Position numbers and translations under genes: made by a program
Notes under the pieces: generated by a model
What the model saw: the letters and a program-made list of their open reading frames with translations, nothing else
Databases searched by the model: none
What the model was told of the DNA's origin: nothing
In this document: in pieces, positions 1 through 5,385 of the stretch
How positions within the stretch are numbered: the stretch's first letter is position 1
Layout: each line of letters begins with the position of its first letter
Source of the DNA: Gp7-AA10 sp035636095
Lineage (GTDB): Bacteria; Acidobacteriota; Thermoanaerobaculia; Gp7-AA8
DNA length: 24,801 nt
Direction of reading: 5' to 3'
Assembly (NCBI GenBank): GCA_035636095.1
Contig: DASPZU010000045.1
Coordinates: forward strand, 1 to 24,801

Positions 1-1117
1 AAACGACCATCGACGGCAAGAAACGGCAATGCACGACTGCGTCGCGCCATCCAGGCTGCATCTCGTCGAGCAACTCTTCCAACTCGGCCTGATCTCCGCC
101 GCCATACCGCGACACGTGGATGAGCGCGCCCCCTTTCGGCGTGAGCTGCGCCCATCGCGAGTGCACCGAGTAGTACAACGGCCGATCGATACCGAGCGCG
201 AAAGTCTTCTTCGGATTGGGAAGCTTCTTCAGCGCGACGTCGAAGGTCGAGAGCAATACCGGCGTCATGGGCGGCCATGACACTTCGCCGATCAGCTCGC
301 GCGCGGTTGATGGTTCTACTGCCAGAAGCACGGTTTCGGCAGCGAGTCGAGTTCCTTTGGAATCGGCGGGCTGCGGCACCAGATAGGACTGCGTCTCCGG
401 CGTCACCTCGAATTCCAATCCGCCGATCTCGATGCCGCGAACCGCGGCGTCGTGATTGACACGAATGACGCGGCTGCTCGTGACGAAGTTCACCCCCGCG
501 GTCACGGCTGAGCTGTGCAAGGCATCGACGATCTTCTGCCATCCTTCGTCGATGTAAATGACGCCGCGCATCGCGATGCGGACATGATTGAGAGCCGCCC
601 CCGCCTGCAGTTTTTCGAGATCATGGCAGTACGTCGCAAGGCGGAAAATTGCGGCCAGGGTCTCACGCACGCGCGCGCGAGTGACATTCGAGTCGAGCCA
701 TTCTCGAGCCGAGATTTCGGTCAATTGCGTGCTCTTTTTCAGGCGTCGAATGCGAATAAAAAGCTTCCAGGCCTCGAGTTTGTCGGCAGCCGTGAACAAG
801 CCGGTGGTCAACAGGGACCAGAGATTGCTCGGAAGCCTGTATCGCTCCTGGCCGTACAGGGCGATTCCGACCTGTTTGGGGACGCCGCCGCGCACGGGAA
901 TGCCCAGCTCCGCCAGAACCTTCGATCCTTCCCCTCCGCGGTAAAAGGCATGGGGGCCGAGGTTGAAGCGATAGCCGTGGCGGAGATGCGTGACGGCGCG
1001 GCCGCCGAGGTAGCGGCGCTTTTCGAAGAGGGTAACGGTGCGGCCGCCGCGCGCAAGATAAATCGACGCGGCCAGGCCGGCCATCCCTCCGCCAACGATG
1101 ACAACGTTCTTGGCCAA
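1..1117 (-). CDS. FAD-dependent oxidoreductase (phytoene-desaturase/amine-oxidase-like), C-terminus missing
   Basis: The gene reads leftward and leaves the window at base 1, so about 372 N-terminal residues are visible. The N-terminus is a classic FAD-binding Rossmann unit: a short beta strand, then G9-G10-G11-M-A-G14 (GxGxxG), and an acidic residue ending the second strand (VTLFEKR). It is followed by LGGRA and a GYRFNLGPHAF segment, the pattern of the CrtI/phytoene desaturase and flavin amine oxidase superfamily. The substrate cannot be inferred; carotenoid, porphyrin and amine oxidation are all possible. No ATG or GTG lies near the Rossmann motif. The chosen start is TTG at 1117-1115, three codons before the conserved VVIVGGG strand. 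A TAGGAT box on the same strand ends 11 nt upstream of it, which would give an almost leaderless transcript. The family call is firm; the start and substrate are uncertain. Confidence 0.85.
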   Translation of the reverse strand, partial: MAKNVVIVGGGMAGLAASIYLARGGRTVTLFEKRRYLGGRAVTHLRHGYRFNLGPHAFYRGGEGSKVLAELGIPVRGGVPKQVGIALYGQERYRLPSNLWSLLTTGLFTAADKLEAWKLFIRIRRLKKSTQLTEISAREWLDSNVTRARVRETLAAIFRLATYCHDLEKLQAGAALNHVRIAMRGVIYIDEGWQKIVDALHSSAVTAGVNFVTSSRVIRVNHDAAVRGIEIGGLEFEVTPETQSYLVPQPADSKGTRLAAETVLLAVEPSTARELIGEVSWPPMTPVLLSTFDVALKKLPNPKKTFALGIDRPLYYSVHSRWAQLTPKGGALIHVSRYGGGDQAELEELLDEMQPGWRDAVVHCRFLPSMVV

Positions 1118-1128
1118 AGTGGAGCGCG

Positions 1129-1134
1129 ATCCTA
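1129..1134 (-). promoter_or_regulatory. possible -10 box for the oxidoreductase gene
   Basis: TAGGAT on the minus strand differs from TATAAT at two positions and lies 11 nt before the TTG start. I see no convincing -35 hexamer. Transcription would start only a few bases before the start codon. Confidence 0.3.
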
Positions 1135-1139
1135 TCGCA

Positions 1140-1166
1140 TTGCGCTCTGTGCTTTTTTGGTAGAAT
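1140..1166 (+). promoter_or_regulatory. possible sigma-70 promoter for the 1210-3226 gene run
   Basis: TTGCGC at 1140-1145 and TAGAAT at 1161-1166 are separated by 15 nt, slightly short of the optimum. The -10 box matches the consensus at five of six positions. The element lies in the divergent gap between the leftward oxidoreductase and the rightward run of three genes. Confidence 0.4.
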
Positions 1167-1209
1167 CGCGGCAAAATTTCGCGGATCAGCATTTTCCGAA
1201 AGGGTGGCC

Positions 1210-1671
1210 ATGAGAAAAATCGTCGTCGGAATTGCCCTGCTCCTTTGTGCGATGGCGGGATTCGCCGCCGATGCGACCACACCCGAGATCAATCCCCCCG
1301 CCAACGGCGGCGACTGGACGAAGCTGAGCAGCACCGAAAAGCTCTTTTGGTCAATCGGTTACTCGCAGGGCTACGCTGACGCGCTGAGCAAGATTGACGT
1401 CGCGTCGGGTCCGAATTCGCCATGTGCCAGCCTGGCCGCCCGTACCGAGCGCCAGACGTCGACCGCAGGCAAAGTAACGGGCTTCGAGCTGGTGTCGGGA
1501 CTCGAGAAGTTCTACGCCGATCCGGCCAATGTGCAGATTCCGATCGGAAATGCGATCCGAATCTATCTGCTGCAGGCCAGCGGAAAAGATCAGACGACCA
1601 TTCAGGAGCTCATCGAGACCGCGCGGCTCCTGGGCGCCGAATCCTCCCGACGTCCGGCCGCCAAGCAGTAG
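1210..1671 (+). CDS. small secreted protein, possibly Rap1a/Tai-like
   Basis: Predicted product is 153 residues with a clear signal peptide: MRK, a hydrophobic stretch, then an AGFAADA cleavage region. The mature part has FWSIGYSQGYADAL, one cysteine about 20 residues later, then VTGFELVSGLEKFYADPAN and a C-terminal helix. This order (GYxxGY, a central Cys, VTxxxLVxxxxxF, closing helix) resembles small periplasmic Rap1a/Tai-type proteins, but the similarity is weak and no function is claimed. ATG 1210 is preferred over the in-frame GTG at 1204 because AAAGGG ends a few bases before it and the signal peptide starts cleanly there. It is the first gene of a run with the next two, and only 2 nt separate its stop from the next start. 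It may support the downstream phosphatase, but nothing shows this directly. Confidence 0.7.
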   Translation: MRKIVVGIALLLCAMAGFAADATTPEINPPANGGDWTKLSSTEKLFWSIGYSQGYADALSKIDVASGPNSPCASLAARTERQTSTAGKVTGFELVSGLEKFYADPANVQIPIGNAIRIYLLQASGKDQTTIQELIETARLLGAESSRRPAAKQ

Positions 1672-1673
1672 CG

Positions 1674-2111
1674 TTGCTCATCGCCCCGGTCGCGTTTGTA
1701 TTCTTCGCGGCTGCCCGTGCGCCTAACGTCGCCACCATCCGCAAACAGCTCGTCGATGCCGCGAGAGTCAACGACCTTCATCGATTCGACGCCGCCATCG
1801 AGCGCGCGGAGACTTTCATCGACACCATGCCGGTCGGCACGCGCCGCAATGCGTTTCGCCGTGCCATCCTGACTGCCCGCGACATCGCGCGCGTCTGGCA
1901 CTTCGCGGAGGCGGACCCCAACGGGATCTATTACGACGATGAGCGCCTGCCGTTTTATTACGAGCATCTGGCAGCCGACTATCCCGACTATGCGAAGTTC
2001 ATCGCCGAGTACCGCCTCATTGACCGGACCGGCCTGCCGCAATACCCGACTCGCGAGACGCGTTCCTTTCTCGAGAAGCGGCTGGAAAACACCGGCCGCA
2101 AATCTCCGTAA
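1674..2111 (+). CDS. small secreted protein of unknown function
   Basis: About 145 residues, not recognised. The proposed TTG start at 1674 lies 2 nt after the previous stop. It gives a short hydrophobic leader (LIAPVAFVFFAAARA) that would act as a signal peptide or anchor. The rest is helical and rich in Arg and acidic residues, with a Tyr/Pro-rich stretch YYDDERLPFYYEHL near the middle. The reading frame stays open further upstream across the preceding gene in another frame, so the start rests on the leader peptide and spacing rather than on a strong ribosome-binding site. The stop lies 8 nt before the GTG of the SpoIIE-type phosphatase, so the three genes are probably co-transcribed. Both small proteins would act outside the cytoplasm, while the phosphatase is membrane-anchored. 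Confidence 0.6.
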   Translation: MLIAPVAFVFFAAARAPNVATIRKQLVDAARVNDLHRFDAAIERAETFIDTMPVGTRRNAFRRAILTARDIARVWHFAEADPNGIYYDDERLPFYYEHLAADYPDYAKFIAEYRLIDRTGLPQYPTRETRSFLEKRLENTGRKSP

Positions 2112-2119
2112 TCATCACC

Positions 2120-3226
2120 GTGGCTCAACTCCGTGACTGGCTCGACCTGGGTCGAAATACGATCGAATCGCTGAAAATCAGCGACGCTGCCCGCTTTTAC
2201 GAAACGGAGTGGCCCGAGACGAAAAAGATGTTGATCGCCGACCACCGCGCGGCGATCGACGGCGACACGACCGCGGTCCGCCGGGCCGCTCGGACGAGCA
2301 GCGCCGTGCTGTACGGTCTGACCAAGCGTCTCGCGCCGCATCGCCGTGTTCTGTTTCTGTTGTCATGGATCTCGTTCTTCGTCTGCATCGGATCGATCTT
2401 CGCGCAGATGAATCATCCGCCCTTCGTGACGTTCGTGGAGATCGTCGCGACGTTTCTCGTGCTCACACTCCTGCTGGCGATGGAGCTGATCGACAAAATC
2501 AAATATCGCGATGAGCTCGAGCTCGCGCGCGACTTGCAGTCGGGACTCATTCCGAAGTCGCCGGCGCAAACGCCGGAATTCGAAGTAGCAGCGTTCAACG
2601 AGATCGCCAATACCGTCGGCGGTGACATTTACGATTTCGTTCCCCTTCCCGATGGACGCCTGGCGGTGCTGTTCGGCGATGCCTCCGGGCATGGGATGTC
2701 GGCCGGACTGGTGATGGCAGTCGCATCGGCTTCCTTTCGCACCCAGCTCGACATCGATCCCTCGCCGGCCGCGATCATCAATACTCTCAATCGCATTCTC
2801 TGCCGCACCGGCGGGCCGCGATCGTTCTTCGCGTGCTGCTACGTTCTCTTCTCGCCGGACGGGGAGCTCACCGCAACGATCGCAGGCCATCCGCAATTGA
2901 TCAAAATCGACAATCAGGGAAAAGTCGTCGATCGCCTCGGCAGCGGCTCGTATCCGCTCGGCATCAAGAATTCGCTTTCGTGGGAGACCCTCCGCTGCTG
3001 CCTCGCCCCCGGCGAGCGCCTGCTGTTTCACTCCGATGGCCTGACTGAGGCCCGCAACCGCAACGGTCGCGAATTCGGCGACGCGTTCGTCGAGGCAATC
3101 ATCGGATGGAACCCGAAAGCGTCGCCGGCTTTCCTGGTCAAGACCTTCGTCGAGGAGTGGAAGGCTTTCGCCGCCGGAATGCCGCCGGAGGACGATATTT
3201 CGATCGCGGTGATACAGCGCCGCTGA
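2120..3226 (+). CDS. membrane-anchored SpoIIE/RsbU-type Ser/Thr phosphatase
   Basis: The 368-residue protein has a ~75-residue N-terminal region, two transmembrane helices (about 77-96 and 101-122), a short linker and a SpoIIE-family PP2C phosphatase domain (about 133-366). Metal-binding motifs are present: GGDIYDF at 167-173, GDASGHG at 186-192, HSDGLTEA around D306, and PEDDISIAV around D358-D359. Such enzymes dephosphorylate Ser/Thr residues, classically on anti-anti-sigma (RsbV/SpoIIAA-like) proteins in partner-switching pathways. No anti-sigma kinase or STAS protein is encoded here, so the substrate is unknown. The start is GTG 2120, 8 nt after the preceding stop. The N-terminal cytoplasmic region matches no sensor domain I recognise. 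The gene ends at a palindrome that separates it from the convergent metH/metF fusion. Confidence 0.88.
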   Translation: MAQLRDWLDLGRNTIESLKISDAARFYETEWPETKKMLIADHRAAIDGDTTAVRRAARTSSAVLYGLTKRLAPHRRVLFLLSWISFFVCIGSIFAQMNHPPFVTFVEIVATFLVLTLLLAMELIDKIKYRDELELARDLQSGLIPKSPAQTPEFEVAAFNEIANTVGGDIYDFVPLPDGRLAVLFGDASGHGMSAGLVMAVASASFRTQLDIDPSPAAIINTLNRILCRTGGPRSFFACCYVLFSPDGELTATIAGHPQLIKIDNQGKVVDRLGSGSYPLGIKNSLSWETLRCCLAPGERLLFHSDGLTEARNRNGREFGDAFVEAIIGWNPKASPAFLVKTFVEEWKAFAAGMPPEDDISIAVIQRR

Positions 3227-3231
3227 CGCCG

Positions 3232-3310
3232 GCGCGTTGTCGGTTGTCAGTTGTCGGTTTTCGACAACCGATCACCGACCACCGACAACGCGCGTCACGC
3301 AGTGACGCGC
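3232..3310. repeat. heptad-periodic palindrome between convergent genes (candidate bidirectional terminator)
   Basis: Perfect 13-bp inverted arms lie at 3232-3244 and 3281-3293. Between and across them the sequence has a 7-nt period from 3236 to 3291: four GTTGTCG-like units, then four ACAACCG/ACCACCG-like units that approximate their reverse complement. A second perfect hairpin with 9-bp arms (3290-3298 and 3302-3310, loop GCA) overlaps the stop codon of the metH/metF gene. The position between two converging stop codons suggests transcription termination in both directions. No long T-run is present. Confidence 0.7.
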
Positions 3311-5157
3311 TTCTCGACGATTCCCTCAAACACCTGCAGCGCCAGATCGACGCGGCCCAGCGGCGCGGAGACTTGCACGCCCGCGACCTGATCGCGAATG
3401 CGCTCGAGCGTTTCGCGCGCAATGGTCACGCCTTCGCGCAGCGCATGTTCCTTGCTCTTCTCGCTGGCGATGCGCATGCGCTCCATCACCTCGTCCGCAA
3501 CGGACACGCCCGGCACTTCGTTGTTCATGAACTGCGCGTTGCGATAGGACAACAACGGCCAGATGCCGGCCACGATCGGCAGTCGCATAATCCTGATTTG
3601 CTTCAGGAATTTCTCGAGCACGTTGACGTCGAATACCGGCTGCGTGATGGCGTACTCGGCGCCCGCTTTGACTTTCCAATCGAGACGCCGCAATTCGTAA
3701 TCGAGATCGAGATGGCCCGGATTGACGCCGACGCCGATCGTGAATTTGGTCGCCTCGCCGAAGGGATTGCCGCCCAGGTCGAGGCCGCGATTCATGAGGC
3801 TGACCATGTTGGTGAGTCCAATGGCATCGATGTCGAACACGGCTGTGGCGTCGGGATACGGTCCCATCTTGGGCGGATCGCCGGTGATCAGCAGCATATT
3901 GCGTAGTCCGAGGGCCGCGCATCCGAGGAGATCGGAATGCATGCCCAGGAGATTGCGATCGCGGCAGCAGTAGTGCAGAACGGTTTCGATCCCGACTCGC
4001 TGCTGCAGCAGCACCGCCACCGCGATCGCGCCCATGCGGTTCTGCGCGCGCGGTCCGTCGGGAACGTTCACGGCATCGACGCCGGCGTCCCTGATCGACT
4101 GCACCGATTTGACCATCGACTCGGGATTCGGCCCTTTCGGCGGCACGATCTCGATGGTGGTCACGAACTCGCCGTGCGCGATCTTGCGTCCCCAGTTCGA
4201 ACGCGTCTCGAGTGGAATGGGCTCGACTCCCTGAGGTTTCTTGGCCTCGAGCTCGCGCTCGATGATCACGAACGAACGCCGCGGCGAGAGCGGCCGCACG
4301 GCGTCGGCCATCACCTTGATGTGCTCGGGAGTCGTGCCGCAGCAGCCGCCCAGGAACTTGACGCCTTTGTGGATCAGACGCTTGGCGTATTTGCCCATGT
4401 ACTCGGGCGAGGCCATGTACATCTGCCTGCCCGCGACTTCGCGCGGCAGACCGGCGTTGGGCTGACAGGAGAGCTTTTTGGCGGTGATAGCGCTCATCTC
4501 TTCGATGGCATCGAGCATCACGTCCGGTCCGACCGAACAATTCAGACCGATGACGTCCGCGCCGGCGCGATCGAGCCGCTCGGCGATCAGCTTGGGCGCG
4601 TCGCCATAGATGGTGCGGCTGTCGTTGCCGATCGTCATCTGCGCGATGATCGGCAGCGAGCAGATGTCGCGAACCGCGAGGATCCCCTGCTCGACTTCCG
4701 CGATGTTCGACATCGTCTCGAGAATGAAGAGATCGACGCCGGCGTCGCGCAGCGCCTCCGCCTGCTCGCGGAAATACTCGCGTGCTTCGTCGAGTGCGGT
4801 GGGGCCGTACGGCTCGATGCGAATTCCGAGCGGACCGATCGCCCCGGCGACGTAGACCGAGTCCCCCGCCGCTTTCCGCGCGATCTCGACCGCCTTGACG
4901 TTGATCTCGCGAAGATCCTCCTCGATGCCGAAAGTGCGCAGCTTGACGCGATTCGCGCCGTAGGTGTTGGTCTCCAGGATCTCCGCACCCGAGCGGACGT
5001 ACTGCTTGTGCACCTCCAGCACGATCTCCGGCGAGCGTAGATTCAGCTCGTCGTAGCATTTGTTGATGAAGACGCCCTTCGAATACAGCATCGTCCCCAT
5101 CGCGCCGTCGAAGAGGTAGACGTGCTCGTCTGCAATTGCCTGTATGAAGTCCTGCAT
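3295..5157 (-). CDS. bifunctional homocysteine S-methyltransferase / methylenetetrahydrofolate reductase
   Basis: The 620-residue fusion has two domains. Residues 1-290 form a homocysteine S-methyltransferase barrel (FDGAMGTML near the start, ETNTYGAN at 62-69) with the zinc ligands C207 (GLNCSVGP) and C272-C273 (GGCCGTTPEHI). Residues 325-615 are a MetF-type reductase: TTIEIVPPKGPNP with the conserved Glu336, HYCCRDRN at 395-402, and ITGDPPK at 424-430. The first domain methylates homocysteine to methionine. The second reduces 5,10-methylene- to 5-methyl-tetrahydrofolate using a flavin. The architecture matches YitJ-like bifunctional proteins; the cobalamin-binding modules of full MetH are absent. 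ATG 5157 is chosen over a TTG two codons upstream, which falls in the U-tract of the leader hairpin. The leader carries a SAM-II-like aptamer, so repression by S-adenosylmethionine is expected. Confidence 0.93.
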   Translation of the reverse strand: MQDFIQAIADEHVYLFDGAMGTMLYSKGVFINKCYDELNLRSPEIVLEVHKQYVRSGAEILETNTYGANRVKLRTFGIEEDLREINVKAVEIARKAAGDSVYVAGAIGPLGIRIEPYGPTALDEAREYFREQAEALRDAGVDLFILETMSNIAEVEQGILAVRDICSLPIIAQMTIGNDSRTIYGDAPKLIAERLDRAGADVIGLNCSVGPDVMLDAIEEMSAITAKKLSCQPNAGLPREVAGRQMYMASPEYMGKYAKRLIHKGVKFLGGCCGTTPEHIKVMADAVRPLSPRRSFVIIERELEAKKPQGVEPIPLETRSNWGRKIAHGEFVTTIEIVPPKGPNPESMVKSVQSIRDAGVDAVNVPDGPRAQNRMGAIAVAVLLQQRVGIETVLHYCCRDRNLLGMHSDLLGCAALGLRNMLLITGDPPKMGPYPDATAVFDIDAIGLTNMVSLMNRGLDLGGNPFGEATKFTIGVGVNPGHLDLDYELRRLDWKVKAGAEYAITQPVFDVNVLEKFLKQIRIMRLPIVAGIWPLLSYRNAQFMNNEVPGVSVADEVMERMRIASEKSKEHALREGVTIARETLERIRDQVAGVQVSAPLGRVDLALQVFEGIVEKRVTA

Positions 5158-5183
5158 AAACAAAAATCCCGCCGGATGGCGGG
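5158..5183 (-). terminator. intrinsic terminator in the metH/metF leader
   Basis: Read on the minus strand, CCCGCC-ATCC-GGCGGG (5183-5168) forms a 6-bp all-GC stem followed by ATTTTTGTTT, which ends at the base before the ATG at 5157. It lies downstream of the aptamer and not at the end of a gene, so it looks like a regulatory attenuator. Its 3' arm is also the only purine-rich, Shine-Dalgarno-like stretch near the start, so folding could block translation as well. Confidence 0.75.
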
Positions 5184-5188
5184 GGCTA

Positions 5189-5209
5189 TCGTCCCGCCGC
5201 GCGGGACGA
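5189..5209 (-). promoter_or_regulatory. second leader hairpin, mutually exclusive with an antiterminator
   Basis: Perfect 9-bp arms at 5189-5197 and 5201-5209 with a 3-nt loop lie between the aptamer and the terminator. The GGCGGG at 5198-5193 (minus strand) is perfectly complementary to the CCCGCC terminator arm at 5183-5178. Pairing of these two would disrupt both hairpins, which is the logic of a riboswitch expression platform. Confidence 0.55.
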
Positions 5210-5215
5210 CTGCTT

Positions 5216-5270
5216 GCGGCTCTTTAGCTTTTTTTTAGCTGGTTGCAAGCTGCCCCAAATCAATCCAGCA
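5216..5270 (-). ncRNA. SAM-II riboswitch candidate
   Basis: On the minus strand the layout follows the SAM-II (metA) aptamer. Stem P1 is GCTGG (5269-5265) paired with CCAGC (5242-5238). The P1 loop contains TGATTTG near its 5' end and GCTTGCAA at its 3' end. After P1 come an A-rich joiner and the conserved AGCTAAAGA (5229-5221). AGCTT (5251-5247) can pair with AAGCT (5230-5226), and GGC of the loop with GCC at 5220-5218, giving the two-part pseudoknot helix expected of the class. It begins at the predicted transcription start of the adjacent promoter and leads into a methionine-synthesis gene, which fits its ligand. The match is by eye, not from a covariance model. Confidence 0.8.
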
Positions 5271-5276
5271 CTCGTC

Positions 5277-5305
5277 AATGTAGGACCGAACGGGCTGGCT
5301 GTCAA
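5277..5305 (-). promoter_or_regulatory. sigma-70 promoter of the metH/metF riboswitch transcript
   Basis: On the minus strand a perfect TTGACA (5305-5300) is followed, after exactly 17 nt, by TACATT (5282-5277). Transcription should begin about 7 nt later, near 5270, which is the first base of the SAM-II-like aptamer. This is the best -35 hexamer in the window. Confidence 0.75.
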
Positions 5306-5308
5306 ACG

Positions 5309-5385
5309 AGGTCTCGCGGTCTCGGGGTTGCGCAGTCTCGCAGTACGTCACCGCGAGACCGCGCAACTGCGAGACCGCGAGACCT
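5309..5385. repeat. octad-periodic palindrome directly after the PBP stop codon
   Basis: Perfect 16-bp arms lie at 5309-5324 and 5370-5385, with further pairing of 5327-5333 with 5361-5367 and of 5335-5341 with 5353-5359. The result is an almost continuous long hairpin. From 5310 the sequence has an 8-nt period: GGTCTCGC-like units on the left half, ACCGCGAG-like units on the right. It starts at the base next to the TAA of the PBP gene (minus strand) and ends just before the TTGACA of the metH/metF promoter. It may insulate the two transcripts. There is no strong U-tract. Confidence 0.7.

Noticed and set aside
1..1117. Frameshifted or decayed oxidoreductase
   Set aside because: The frame is open from TTG 1117 to the window edge with an intact FAD motif; it only lacks an ATG start.
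1422..1673. Longer version of the 1674-2111 gene starting inside the preceding gene
   Set aside because: The extension is an out-of-frame shadow of the signal-peptide gene at 1210-1671 and would bury the hydrophobic leader.
3236..3291. Periodic heptads as a CRISPR array
   Set aside because: Units are 7 nt with no spacers and no cas genes nearby.
3326..5059. Long alternative-frame ORF inside the metH/metF gene (minus strand) and a 367-codon ORF on the opposite strand (3937-5040)
   Set aside because: Both translate to Arg/His/Asp-rich sequence with no domain, while the chosen frame has every family motif. They are high-GC shadows.
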